Notes: generated by a model not told the origin, from the letters alone. A stretch of DNA of 54,346 bases from Cyanobacteria bacterium SZAS LIN-3 (GCA_018266215.1 JAFEAV010000041.1:1-54346); one strand, 5' to 3'. Numbered from the stretch's first letter, positions 35,171-43,663 are shown. A program made the numbers and translations.

Positions 35171-36099
35171 ATCGCCATCTTGCGAAAGGAACCCGGGGCC
35201 ACGCCGGTCTCACGCTTGAAGGCCTTGCGAAAGGCCGGCTCCGATTGATAGCCCGTGCGGGAGGCGATCTCGGCCAAATTGTCCATGCCCTGGCGCAGCA
35301 GCTCCTGGGCCTTTTGCATGCGCCAGGAGGTGACATAGTCGAGGGGGCTGGTGTTCATCAAAGCCGTAAATTTTGAGGCGAAGGACGAGCGCGACATGCT
35401 GACTGCTTCGGCTAAGGATGATACCGTCCATGGTGCGGCGGGATTCTCATGAATGAGTGTGAGGGCGCGGCCTATCTGTGGGTCGGCGATAGCCTTTAAC
35501 CAGCCGGTGCTCCTGGGGCAGTCTTTGACTTGACTGATGTGCGCGCGAATGGTCTGCACAAATAAAAGATCGGTCAAACGGCTTACGACAATTGAGCTGC
35601 CCTGGCGTTCACCGGCCATTTCGGCGGCGAGAAATCTGAATGTTGTATCGAGCCAGGGTTCGGATTGCAGATTTTCGGCTTTGACATAGAGCAGGGGCGG
35701 CAGAGCGCTCAGGACCGGGTGCGGATTTTTGCCGCTGGTTTCAAACTCGAAGCAGCCCATAATCATGGTCGTTTGCGTGCCGCCGCCGCCCATTTTCAAT
35801 TGCTTGCTGTGGCTACCGCAATCGCCGACTACTTCTTGCAGGTTGACCAGCGGACTGCCGGGGGCATCCATGATGGTGAAGCCGCTGCCCATGGGGGACA
35901 TCATCAGATCTCCGGGGCCCATAGCCAGGGGCGCCTGTCCATCGAGATAGAGTATGCAGCCGCCGCGCACGACCATGAGAAAACCCGTATGACCGGGGTA
36001 GGCGTCCAGTTGTAGGCCCCAGGGCGCGGTGAACTCTGCCTGGCAGTAGACGGTGCTGGTGAAATGTACGGTGCTGAGGACATCGGACAAACAATCCAT
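35164..36099 (-). CDS. AraC-family regulator with cupin sensor domain
   Basis: 311 aa from ATG 36099 (MDCLSDVLSTVHF); ATG 36159 is an alternative that would overlap putative operator repeats. The N-terminal about 180 residues are an AraC_binding/Cupin_6 domain (FTAPWGLQLDAYPGHTGFLMVVRGGCILYLDGQ ... GPGDLMMSP). The C-terminal two-helix-turn-helix domain is typical: TVSSLAEAVSMSRSSFASKFTALMNTSPLDYVTSWRMQKAQELL and LAEIASRTGYQSEPAFRKAFKRETGVAPGSFRK. It diverges from the azoreductase gene, the usual layout for a regulator of a redox or detoxification enzyme. The effector is unknown. Confidence 0.92.
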   Translation of the reverse strand: MDCLSDVLSTVHFTSTVYCQAEFTAPWGLQLDAYPGHTGFLMVVRGGCILYLDGQAPLAMGPGDLMMSPMGSGFTIMDAPGSPLVNLQEVVGDCGSHSKQLKMGGGGTQTTMIMGCFEFETSGKNPHPVLSALPPLLYVKAENLQSEPWLDTTFRFLAAEMAGERQGSSIVVSRLTDLLFVQTIRAHISQVKDCPRSTGWLKAIADPQIGRALTLIHENPAAPWTVSSLAEAVSMSRSSFASKFTALMNTSPLDYVTSWRMQKAQELLRQGMDNLAEIASRTGYQSEPAFRKAFKRETGVAPGSFRKMAIK

Positions 36100-36124
36100 T
36101 GCTCTGTCTTTTGCTCCTCGGTCT

Positions 36125-36168
36125 GGACGATGGGATATAAATTTTGGACGAAATGACATTGATCGTCC
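36125..36168. promoter_or_regulatory. Candidate operator between AraC regulator and azoR
   Basis: GGACGA occurs at 36125-36130 and again at 36146-36151, 21 bp (two helical turns) apart in the same orientation. Its reverse complement TCGTCC lies at 36163-36168. Direct half-sites spaced by two turns are typical of AraC-type binding. Confidence 0.4.
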
Positions 36169-36216
36169 CGTGCTCGCCATTCTATCATGGCGCCCGTTGA
36201 TTTTGAGGAAGCACCA

Positions 36217-36831
36217 ATGACCAAAATTTTGCATGTCGATTCCAGCAGTCGGTCCGCCACCTCGGTGACCCGGCAACTCTCCAAATATCTCACCGAAGGC
36301 CTGCAAAAATCGCATCCCGGCAGTGCCGTCAAATACAGGGATCTAATTGAAGAGCACCTGCCCTTTGCCAGCGAGCTGGGTATAAGCGCGCTCTACACGC
36401 CGGCCGAACATAGAACGCCCGACCAGAAGAAAGCCTATGCATTTGTTGAATCCCAGGCCAATGACATCGTTGACTCGGATATCTATGTATTTGGCGTGCC
36501 GATGTATAACTTCACCGTGCCGGCTGTCTTCAAGGCCTTCATCGATTTGATAGTTGTGCCCGGCAAGACCTTTGCTTATGAAGCTGGAGTGATCAAGCCG
36601 ATGCTGAAGAATAAGAAAGCATTTGTGGTCACCGCCAGCGGTGGCAGCTATGATGAGCCGCCGATGAACGGGTTGGATTTTGTAGAACCCTATTTGCGTG
36701 CCGTTCTTGGTTTTATGGGCGTTACCGACGTTACCTTTGTGAAAGCCGCCGGGCATTCCGATGACGAAGTGCGCCTCGCCGTTGAGAAGGCTAAAAAAGC
36801 AATCGACGATATCTGCGCAGTCAAGGTCTAA
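36217..36831 (+). CDS. azoR: FMN-dependent NADH-azoreductase
   Basis: 204 aa from ATG 36217, with GAGGAAG upstream; the longer frame from 36187 lacks such a site. It is a full-length AzoR/flavodoxin-fold quinone reductase: ILHVDSSSRSATSVTRQL (FMN phosphate loop), FGVPMYNFTVPAVFKAFIDLIVVPGKTFAY (FMN ring site and dimer contact), and VVTASGGSYD. AzoR homodimers reduce quinones and azo compounds with NADH. The divergent AraC regulator probably controls it. A 10-bp-stem hairpin follows the stop. Confidence 0.93.
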   Translation: MTKILHVDSSSRSATSVTRQLSKYLTEGLQKSHPGSAVKYRDLIEEHLPFASELGISALYTPAEHRTPDQKKAYAFVESQANDIVDSDIYVFGVPMYNFTVPAVFKAFIDLIVVPGKTFAYEAGVIKPMLKNKKAFVVTASGGSYDEPPMNGLDFVEPYLRAVLGFMGVTDVTFVKAAGHSDDEVRLAVEKAKKAIDDICAVKV

Positions 36832-36853
36832 ATCGCTGGGCTTTGCAATCAAT

Positions 36854-36884
36854 CAAGGCGAGCTTCAATTTGAGGCTCGCCTTG
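36854..36884 (+). terminator. Strong hairpin after azoR
   Basis: CAAGGCGAGC (36854-36863) and GCTCGCCTTG (36875-36884) are perfect 10-bp arms with an 11-base loop, 22 bp after the azoR stop. There is no T run, so it may slow polymerase or protect the 3' end, or may act with Rho. Confidence 0.5.
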
Positions 36885-36948
36885 CTGGTATACTTGCATC
36901 GGTGATCGGGCAATAAGCCAGTCGGTGAGGCGCTTTTGCAACAACTCG

Positions 36949-37830
36949 ATGAGGCCGTCAAAATTGTTATCGAAAGCGATTATTTTTGGTACCGTTGTAC
37001 GGCCTGTGCGGGTCGCCGCTTTCGTCTGTTCGTTTTATGTGGCCCTGGCCCCTTTGCAAACTTGTCGCGCCGCTGAGCGCTTCAATCCTGAGGCCAAGCG
37101 GCTTTTACTCCAGGCCGCTAAAGAAGGCCAGACGATGGGTAGCCGCGGCGCCGCTCTCAAGCACATAGACCAGGCCCTGGCGCTGGAACCCCACAGGGCA
37201 GAAATCTGGGCCGAGAAGGCGATCATTCTCGATGGTCTTGAGGAAGACGCCGAAGCACTGCCTTGCATTGAAATGGCTCTAAAAATTTCTCCCAAAGTGA
37301 CCACCTACTGGACTGAGAAGGCGCACGTTTTGAATAGCTTGAAGAGGCATCAAGAAGCGCTTGCTGCTGTCGATACCGCCGTCAAGCTGGATACCACTTA
37401 CTATGCTCGCCTGCAACGAACCGAGATATTAATGGCTATGAGCCGCTTTGCCGAAGCCGAATCAGAATTGAACGCCCTGGTGGCGAAGCAGCCTTCTAAT
37501 CTTGTCATACGTGCCCGGCACAGTGACGCTGCTCGTCGAATGGGACATTGGGACGCGGTGATTGAAGATTCGACTTTTCTTTTGACTACGGTGAAACCTG
37601 AGTCTTATTCCTATTACAGCCTGCTGGAGGACCGCGCCCGGGCATACATCGAGAAGAAGCAGTACGATAAGGCAATTGCCGACTATAAGCTGGGTCTGAA
37701 GCATAGCCCCGATGATCGCAAGTTGCACGCTGCCCTTTTGAAAGTCTACAAGCTCAAAGGTGACGCCCAGGGTGTGCGCACCGAGACCCAGGCGTTGAAG
37801 GAATTTGACGACGATTTTAAACCCCTCTGA
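36949..37830 (+). CDS. Exported TPR protein
   Basis: 293 aa from ATG 36949 (MRPSKLLSK); a GTG at 36925 is also in frame. A hydrophobic segment (VAAFVCSFYVALAPLQTCRA) serves as a signal peptide with a long positive n-region. The rest is TPR: AALKHIDQALALEPHRAEIWAEKAI, DAEALPCIEMALKISP, HQEALAAVDTAVKLDTTYYARL, FAEAESELNALVAKQP, DAVIEDSTFLLTTVKPESY, YDKAIADYKLGLKHSPDDRK. No partner domain. It resembles the other exported TPR proteins of this window. Confidence 0.82.
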   Translation: MRPSKLLSKAIIFGTVVRPVRVAAFVCSFYVALAPLQTCRAAERFNPEAKRLLLQAAKEGQTMGSRGAALKHIDQALALEPHRAEIWAEKAIILDGLEEDAEALPCIEMALKISPKVTTYWTEKAHVLNSLKRHQEALAAVDTAVKLDTTYYARLQRTEILMAMSRFAEAESELNALVAKQPSNLVIRARHSDAARRMGHWDAVIEDSTFLLTTVKPESYSYYSLLEDRARAYIEKKQYDKAIADYKLGLKHSPDDRKLHAALLKVYKLKGDAQGVRTETQALKEFDDDFKPL

Positions 37831-37878
37831 GGGCCTGTGGATGTATCCTATTAGGGGCTGACCCGTGGGAGAACTTCA

Positions 37879-38445
37879 ATGTCACTGTCGCACGCGATTC
37901 TTGGCTTTTTGAGCAAGCAACCGCAAACCGGCTACACCCTTAAAAATGAGCACTTTGATAAGAGTGTGGCTTATTTCTGGCCGGCCGACCAGACGCAGAT
38001 ATACAAGACTCTGGATAAGCTGGTTGAGCAGGGCTTTGCCACCAGCAAGATTGAATACCAGTCGGATCGCCCCAATCGCAAAGTCTATTCCATCACCAAA
38101 CAGGGAAAAGTTGAGCTTGAGCGCTGGTTGGGTGAAGCTATAGAGCCGCCTATGTACCGCGACCCGCTTCTGGTCCAGTTGTTTTTCAGTGAGTTTAGCG
38201 ACAGTGAGACTATGATCAATGTATTGAAGAGTTCCAGGGCAAAGCACGAGGCGGTTTTGCAGGCGCTTAAGGCCGTGGATCTCCCTGTTGCCGCGAAGTG
38301 TACCGACTATGAGGACCTTGCTGCGCGCCTGACCCTGGAGCTGGGGCTGAAATCAAAACAAGCCTATATCGAATGGTTTGACGAGGCCATCACGGCTATC
38401 TCAGCGTTTGACAAAAAGCGTAAGCGGGCGGCTAAAGCCAGGTAA
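37879..38445 (+). CDS. PadR-family transcriptional regulator
   Basis: 188 aa. GGGAG lies before the ATG. The N-terminal winged helix is typical PadR: MSLSHAILGFLSKQPQTGYTLKNEHFDKS, FWPADQTQIYKTLDKLVEQGFATSKIEYQSDRPNRKVYSITKQGK. The C-terminal helical dimerisation part (about 105-180) belongs to the longer Vir_act_alpha_C subfamily. PadR proteins are usually repressors of nearby genes released by small ligands. The next gene downstream, a carotenoid oxygenase 154 bp away, with dyads in its leader, is the obvious candidate target. Confidence 0.92.
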   Translation: MSLSHAILGFLSKQPQTGYTLKNEHFDKSVAYFWPADQTQIYKTLDKLVEQGFATSKIEYQSDRPNRKVYSITKQGKVELERWLGEAIEPPMYRDPLLVQLFFSEFSDSETMINVLKSSRAKHEAVLQALKAVDLPVAAKCTDYEDLAARLTLELGLKSKQAYIEWFDEAITAISAFDKKRKRAAKAR

Positions 38446-38479
38446 AGCGGCTGCTTCTGGGCGATGACGCGTGGTACAG

Positions 38480-38500
38480 CGAGGATTTGTTAAGTCCTCG
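38480..38500. promoter_or_regulatory. Dyad upstream of carotenoid oxygenase (site 1)
   Basis: CGAGGA and TCCTCG form a 6-bp perfect inverted repeat around a 9-base centre, between the PadR gene and the carotenoid oxygenase. No T run follows, so an operator is more likely than a terminator. Confidence 0.35.
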
Positions 38501-38532
38501 TAATATTGGAGCCTCCTCTTATTGTCTTTGTC

Positions 38533-38556
38533 TGATATAGGAGTAGTCTTATATCA
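38533..38556. promoter_or_regulatory. Dyad upstream of carotenoid oxygenase (site 2)
   Basis: TGATATA and TATATCA are perfect 7-bp arms with a 10-base centre, 43 bp before the chosen start codon. The AT-rich arms and about two-turn length suit a winged-helix dimer such as PadR and would overlap a promoter or leader. Confidence 0.45.
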
Positions 38557-38599
38557 ATCGAAGTTGAAAGCGGCCGGGACCGCAGGAGAGGTAATTGAT

Positions 38600-39967
38600 A
38601 TGACGACTACTGCAAAAGCGCCTGCTGCGGGCCAGGTAAATCCGTTTCTCGTGGCGAATTTTGCCCCTGTTACCGAAGAGAATGTCATCTCTGACCTGCA
38701 AGTTACCGGCTCCATTCCTGAAGAGCTGGAAGGACGGTTCCTGCGTATCGGCCCCAATCCCTCCTCGAAGCAAAATCCCAGGCATTATCACTGGTTCCTG
38801 GGCACGGGTATGGTGCACGGTGTGCGTTTAAAGGGCGGCAGGGCCGAGTGGTATCGCAACAGTTATGTACTGACCGACAATGCTGCTCGCGATTTGAAGA
38901 AACCCCCTCTGCCCTATCCTCGTAAGACACATGGCGGAAGTGTCAACACGAATGTACTCAACATAAGCGGCGATCTTTATGCTCTGGTCGAGGCCGGTGC
39001 CCTGCCCATGAAGCTTGACGCGAATCTTCAGACGACGGCTTACAGTGATTTCTCCGGGACTTTGAAAGGGGCTTTCAGCGCTCATCCTCGCAGGGACCCA
39101 CTAACGGGTGAGCTGCATGTCCTGGCCTACGAACCGGGTAAAAAATACATTGATTATCTGGTGGTGGATACCTCCGGTCTCTCACGGACGGCCTCCCGAA
39201 TATCGGCTCCTCATCAGCCTATGATTCACGATACGGCCATAACTCCATCGTTTGTTATCGTGCTCGATCTGCCCATGACTTTTGATGTGGTATCCGCTGT
39301 GACCGGTAAATTTCCATACGTGTGGAATCGCAAGACGCAGCCACGCATCGGACTCTTGCCGCGCAGCGGTGATGCCGATGCGATTATCTGGTTTGAAGCG
39401 CCTCTCTGTTATGTCTATCACATCATGAATGCCTTCGAAGATGCCGGCAAGGTCGTTGTTGATGTGGTGAAGAATGCCACTTATTTTGACGCCGATGTAA
39501 TAAAGCGCGGAGTCAATCCACCGATGCTTGTGCGCTGGGTGCTCGATTTGCAAACTGGTAAACTTGCTGAGACCCAGCTCTCGGACCGGTCTGTTGAATT
39601 TCCTCGCTTGAACGACAGCAGGGTGGGGCAGAACTATCGCTTTGGTTACACCGCGCAGTTCACCACTGACCTGCAGTTTGGAGCCGCCTTTAAGCACGAC
39701 CTGCAAACCGGCGAAACACTGGAGCATAACTACGGTCCGGGCCGCGCTACGATGGAGCCGGTCTTTGTACCAAAGTCGGACGCCGGCGCGGAAGATGAAG
39801 GCTGGCTGCTCTCTTATGTCTACGATCAAAATACAAACAGAAGTGATGTGGTCATTTTAGACGCCCAGGATTTTGAGGGCACGCCGGTCGCTACTGTTCA
39901 TCTGCCCGTGCGCGTGCCCTTTGGTTTTCATGGTAACTGGGTGGCCGATTCGGATCTGCGTTTTTGA
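38600..39967 (+). CDS. Carotenoid cleavage oxygenase (RPE65 family)
   Basis: 455 aa from ATG 38600, preceded by AGGAGAGG; the frame opens at 38522 without a good site. Family features are in order: VTGSIPEELEGRFLRIGPNP, FLGTGMVHGVRLKGGRA, and the four iron-binding His in SAHPRRDP, PMIHDTAITPSF, YVYHIMNAFED and FGFHGNWV. Non-haem Fe(II) enzymes of this family cleave conjugated double bonds in carotenoids, stilbenes or lignostilbenes; the substrate cannot be read from sequence. The last codons contain a 19-bp sequence repeated at 43645, and the reading frame there stops as SDLRF. The PadR gene upstream may control it. Confidence 0.93.
   Translation: MTTTAKAPAAGQVNPFLVANFAPVTEENVISDLQVTGSIPEELEGRFLRIGPNPSSKQNPRHYHWFLGTGMVHGVRLKGGRAEWYRNSYVLTDNAARDLKKPPLPYPRKTHGGSVNTNVLNISGDLYALVEAGALPMKLDANLQTTAYSDFSGTLKGAFSAHPRRDPLTGELHVLAYEPGKKYIDYLVVDTSGLSRTASRISAPHQPMIHDTAITPSFVIVLDLPMTFDVVSAVTGKFPYVWNRKTQPRIGLLPRSGDADAIIWFEAPLCYVYHIMNAFEDAGKVVVDVVKNATYFDADVIKRGVNPPMLVRWVLDLQTGKLAETQLSDRSVEFPRLNDSRVGQNYRFGYTAQFTTDLQFGAAFKHDLQTGETLEHNYGPGRATMEPVFVPKSDAGAEDEGWLLSYVYDQNTNRSDVVILDAQDFEGTPVATVHLPVRVPFGFHGNWVADSDLRF
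39943..39961 (+). repeat. 19-bp direct repeat, copy 1 (3' end of oxygenase gene)
   Basis: GGCCGATTCGGATCTGCGT, lying in the last codons of the carotenoid oxygenase gene. It is identical to 43645-43663 in the same orientation. The two copies flank about 3.7 kb of lower-GC DNA. Confidence 0.85.
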
Positions 39968-40449
39968 TGAAAGGTGTGGGCCTGGACGGTGGCCTGTTTG
40001 CGACCTAAGGAATCACATGCTTATGACACCTTGTAATCCCCTGTCTGGGTGATAACGTAAGCTCGCGCTATGTCTGTGCCTCGAAAATGAGACGCTGTAT
40101 AGGTTTGCCGGGTGGCGAGAGCGCCGCTACCGCTCGTTGTGTGTAGAAAGGTCACTCATATTTTCTGAACAATTCCCTCAAGAGGCCCGGTTGGCCTCAT
40201 TTGTGATTTTGTGACAACCGTTCCAAAATTGCACTATGTTACGGTGATTCGAATTTTGTGTAGTTTATAGAGGCTCTGGCCAATAGGATTTCGCCGTTCC
40301 TTCAATTAACCACGTCCAGGTCGCCGCAACCCGTAGCAATCACAAGACCTCAGCAAAAGCAGCTTTTCTACCCGTTTTATAGCGGTGTGGAAGTGGTCGA
40401 CCATGGTTTTTGATCGAACATCCATCAACCAACATCAAGGAAAAACCTT
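39968..40449 (+). other. Gene-free leader region of the zincin gene
   Basis: About 480 bp with no convincing coding frame. It contains a terminator-like hairpin at 40182-40198. Downstream is AT-richer sequence that may hold the promoter of the secreted zincin gene (TATGTT near 40238 is a possible -10 but no clear -35 is seen). AAGGAAAA lies 6 bases before the ATG at 40450. Nothing else was recognised. Confidence 0.6.
40182..40214 (+). terminator. Terminator-like hairpin
   Basis: GAGGCC and GGCCTC (40182-40187, 40193-40198) form a 6-bp perfect stem with a CGGTT loop, followed by T-rich ATTTGTGATTTTG. It lies 215 bp after the oxygenase stop, so it may end that transcript or a leader RNA. Confidence 0.5.
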
Positions 40450-42114
40450 ATGAAACGAACATTATGGGCACTGTGCGCAGTGCTCGCGCTAGGCTTTATC
40501 GGTTTGGCACCATCCCAAGCAAGTGCCGCTGTTAAGTGCAACACAGTTACTGTAAGTGGCTCGGCTTGGCCTCAGAATCGGCTATGGATCTGCGCAGATC
40601 CTACGGCTGCACCCCCTAACAACCAAGTCACTGCGGCAGATATCACTTCCGCTACCCAAGCGCTTCAAAAATTGGGTTCTGGATCTATCAGCACAGCGTC
40701 TAATGCAAAAACCCAACTCAATACGAGCGATCACAACTTTTTTGTATTTCTTTCCAAAAGTGATTTCGCGACCTACTGCTTGCAGGGAGCATCAGCCAAT
40801 TTACCGGCTCCGACCCCACTGCCCTGTCCGACCATAACCCCCACTGACTATGGAACCAGTTTCCCAACAGGCTCCGTTTGGAGTAGTATCACTTGGGCTA
40901 ATGATGTTCATGCAGCTCTCGGCGAAACTATCGGCAATACGATGGCTCATGAAGCAGGACACCAACTTGACACAGTCTATGGCTTTTCCGTCTATGGAAG
41001 CGGTCGCATAAGCCAGGAACCTCGCGAGTACGCCATAAGAATGACTGGTGCCACGCTGACCCTAACGGGTTCTGTTACAGCCGGCGACACTCTTACATTG
41101 AATATTACAGGCCAGTTCACTTCTGGCAGCAACGCCTACACCACTATTCCTCTGACTCATCCCGTTGTGGCGGGCGATTCACTGGCCAATATCGCCACTG
41201 ACTTCAAAAACCAAATCAATACCAACAGCACGTTCTTGAACTCTGCGTATAACGTTAATGCTACCGCGACCGGTGCAAGCCTCGTTATTTCATCAAAAGC
41301 AGTAATCACTTACTCAAAAACTACGGTCGGCACTGCCGGTCATGCCGCTACCGAGGTTTTGACGCTAAGCGACTATGACTTTCCGCACTTCATCACACAA
41401 ACTCCGCCACAGCCTCAATGCAGCCCAAGTGCCGGTGTTTTTGCGACTTACATAGATGTGAACGGCTTGTATTTTTGCGGTAATTACCAAGACGTAACCA
41501 CTACGGGCACCGTTCATAACAACGACACCATTACCCTGAGAATTACTAACGTAGTTCTTTCAGGCGGCTTCAAAGACTATTCGTGGACGGTTCCTGCAAC
41601 CGGAACATTTACAACTACCGATGTTGCGACTAACCTGAAGAATTTAATCAGCGCAGACACTGCAACACTTGGACCCTGGCGCATCACTGTAACGTCCACT
41701 TCCAACGTGCTGCATTTTTCCGACGGGACAGGAGTAAGCACTTTTTCCATGACTACTACCGGTAGCGAAACTTTCAATATCGGTGTCTTAGGTAAAGGTA
41801 AAGGCAACTCGCTAAATAAAATTGGATATCCGGACTATATGATTGACCACAATGAGTTAGTTTTGAGGCAAGGTTGGCCTCATTACTTCCTCACACATAC
41901 GAACAACTGTGGAGCTTCTGCAAACTGCTGGAGTGAGCTTTTTGCTGAGCAAACCGCACTCATAGCCGGACAGATCGTCGGCACTCCACAGACTCAGGAT
42001 GATTTTATGCAGAGCGGCAACTTCTCCTGCACAAGAAACATCGTCCAGTCTTTGGAAAAGAACGGCGTGATGCCGAGTCCTACGAGTTTTCCATATTCCA
42101 CAATGTGTAAGTAA
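40450..42114 (+). CDS. Secreted zincin-like protein with two inserted beta modules
   Basis: 554 aa. A clear signal peptide (LWALCAVLALGFIGLAPSQASA) is followed by a Cys-containing region and a zinc motif, His167-Glu168-His171 in NTMAHEAGHQLDTVYG. A possible third ligand region, CWSELFAEQ, lies only near residue 505; the HExxH plus FAE arrangement recalls gluzincins of the anthrax lethal-factor type, but this is a guess. Between the two are two related Thr/Ser/Gly-rich modules (about 200-305 and 340-445) with the pattern G(S/T)V..(G/N)DTxTLxI ... FKNQIN/LKNLIS, like repeats of phage and surface proteins. Base composition is lower in GC than flanking genes, suggesting transfer. A perfect hairpin follows the stop. 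Confidence 0.75.
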   Translation: MKRTLWALCAVLALGFIGLAPSQASAAVKCNTVTVSGSAWPQNRLWICADPTAAPPNNQVTAADITSATQALQKLGSGSISTASNAKTQLNTSDHNFFVFLSKSDFATYCLQGASANLPAPTPLPCPTITPTDYGTSFPTGSVWSSITWANDVHAALGETIGNTMAHEAGHQLDTVYGFSVYGSGRISQEPREYAIRMTGATLTLTGSVTAGDTLTLNITGQFTSGSNAYTTIPLTHPVVAGDSLANIATDFKNQINTNSTFLNSAYNVNATATGASLVISSKAVITYSKTTVGTAGHAATEVLTLSDYDFPHFITQTPPQPQCSPSAGVFATYIDVNGLYFCGNYQDVTTTGTVHNNDTITLRITNVVLSGGFKDYSWTVPATGTFTTTDVATNLKNLISADTATLGPWRITVTSTSNVLHFSDGTGVSTFSMTTTGSETFNIGVLGKGKGNSLNKIGYPDYMIDHNELVLRQGWPHYFLTHTNNCGASANCWSELFAEQTALIAGQIVGTPQTQDDFMQSGNFSCTRNIVQSLEKNGVMPSPTSFPYSTMCK

Positions 42115-42127
42115 GTAACTTCGTTTG

Positions 42128-42152
42128 GTGGTGAGGGCATTGCCCTCACCAC
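42128..42152. terminator. Terminator between convergent genes
   Basis: GTGGTGAGGGC and GCCCTCACCAC are perfect 11-bp arms around ATT, followed by TTCTT. It lies between the stops of the zincin gene (plus) and the TonB-like gene (minus), so it can serve both strands. Confidence 0.75.
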
Positions 42153-42155
42153 TTC

Positions 42156-42902
42156 TTAAAGAGCTGATTTGCGTAAAATTTCTGATTGCCCCACAATTTC
42201 CGATTTAGTGACTTTTGGCTGGCTGAAAAAGTCTGCCCAGACTGCATAATGCTTTTCGATTTTATCTATAGCAGATTGTGTTATTTGCCTGTCGCTTCCT
42301 TTCCCAATTTCAATTGTGATCAAGTTATCTTGATTTTCCAAATCTGCAAGTGTGAAAAACTCTGGATAAAGCTGACTGACATGGAGTGGAATGTTGTGGA
42401 CTAAAATTTTTGGCGCCCCAGCAGGCAATTTTTCCAAGGATGTAATAACGTCCTTGGCTTGCCGTACTGGGAATAACCCTTTTCTTTCGAATGTAATTGT
42501 GTGAGGTGTCGCAAGCACCTGCGTGTTGTTGCTTTTCACTGGACCCACAGAACAAACAGCTTCAAGGCATTCTGCATCCCATTGAGGATTGCCGGATGAA
42601 CTCAATAGTTTCGTATTAGATATTTTGTGGTTTTTCACGGAATAACCGACTGTTACATCTTTTGCTTCGCCCGAGGGACTCCACAACAAAAGCATTTGTG
42701 TTTCAAGGTCCGCAAGATCTTTAGCTTTGATAACAGGTTTATTTGCAAGAGCCGGCGCCAGCGAAGTAGTGATAGCTAGCAAAATCAAACTAACTATAAC
42801 GCCATTAGTAGGTGCCTTTCTTCCATTCCGCCCAGCGAAGACATGAAATCGAGTTTCGTTCACGAGAGTGATCCTTTTTTTGTGGTTTGTAATAGCAACC
42901 AT
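42156..42902 (-). CDS. Membrane-anchored TonB-like-domain protein
   Basis: 248 aa. A basic N-terminus precedes one hydrophobic segment (GVIVSLILLAITTSLAPALA), acting as signal peptide or anchor. Residues about 68-125 (LWSPSGEAKDVTVGYSVKNHKISNTKLLSSSGNPQWDAECLEAV) have the pattern of a TonB C-terminal domain: Pro..Gly, xVxVxYSVKNxK, SSGNPxxDxxCLEAV. The remaining C-terminal 120 residues are not recognised. No TonB-dependent receptor or ExbB/ExbD is nearby, so it may not energise transport. GC is low like the zincin gene, with which it converges. Confidence 0.6.
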   Translation of the reverse strand: MVAITNHKKRITLVNETRFHVFAGRNGRKAPTNGVIVSLILLAITTSLAPALANKPVIKAKDLADLETQMLLLWSPSGEAKDVTVGYSVKNHKISNTKLLSSSGNPQWDAECLEAVCSVGPVKSNNTQVLATPHTITFERKGLFPVRQAKDVITSLEKLPAGAPKILVHNIPLHVSQLYPEFFTLADLENQDNLITIEIGKGSDRQITQSAIDKIEKHYAVWADFFSQPKVTKSEIVGQSEILRKSAL

Positions 42903-43623
42903 AAAAGCAGTTCTTTTCCAAATTGGCCAGCCGGTTTTCCACCAATCTTTTTCAAAAAATATACTATCAAATGTCGTTAATTGTTCAGGCGCTCTGAGCG
43001 GTTCTCTTACTCGGCGGCATTATGTAAGCTGATTCCATCAGCACTGGCGGGGCAGGGTGTCTGATCTAAGTGGCCGGTAATGAACATTATGGTTCACCGA
43101 GCCGTCCAAGAGTGAAAACAGGTCTCGCTTAGAACAATTACATGCTGAGACCAAGCTCCGCACGCACTTCTCGATTACCTTCATTTTAGGGAATATTGAT
43201 TTGTGCCAATAAGCATTAGGTTTTTGCCACGTTGAACAGGGAAGCGGAGTCACTGCGCCTGGCCGTGTATGTATTGGATTATTTTTTAGATGTTTTATGG
43301 TACGTTGCGCGCCGTTAGCGTTGGCGGCACATTTTGCAAATTACGCGAGCGCTATGTCACCAAATTAATCACTTATGCGGATCTGGTCTATGATGTAATC
43401 CTGCCCATGATCTGGAGAGCTTTCAGCTGCTCAAAAGAATAACTTCTTTGATCACAGAAGTTCACAAAGCGAGCGAGGAAAGCGCGATATGGTCCTGTTC
43501 ACTGAGGGCGTTCGCTGATGGGCTGAGGCCTGTTGAGTTGCGCTCTACAATTTGTGACCCAGCCCGTGTCAAAGTAGCTGGTTATGCCCCCGGCACCGAG
43601 AGCAATAAAGCTCTAGGTACTAT

Positions 43624-43650
43624 TTAAAAGGCCCGGGGCTGCCGGGCCGA
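43624..43650 (-). terminator. GC-rich hairpin with T run on minus strand
   Basis: GGCCCGG and CCGGGCC are perfect 7-bp arms around GGCTG. On the minus strand the stem is followed by TTTTAAAT. It could be a second terminator for the Hsp20 operon, 160 bp beyond its last stop. Confidence 0.5.
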
Positions 43651-43663
43651 TTCGGATCTGCGT
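43645..43663 (+). repeat. 19-bp direct repeat, copy 2
   Basis: Exact match to 39943-39961 in the same orientation. In the oxygenase reading frame this copy reads ADSDLR and continues for 11 more sense codons (QPLLGLDQPVI) before TGA, whereas copy 1 runs into Phe and a stop. Confidence 0.85.

Noticed and set aside
43038..43253. 71-codon minus-strand frame in the low-GC region
   Set aside because: No recognisable content, no convincing ribosome site, and length expected by chance.
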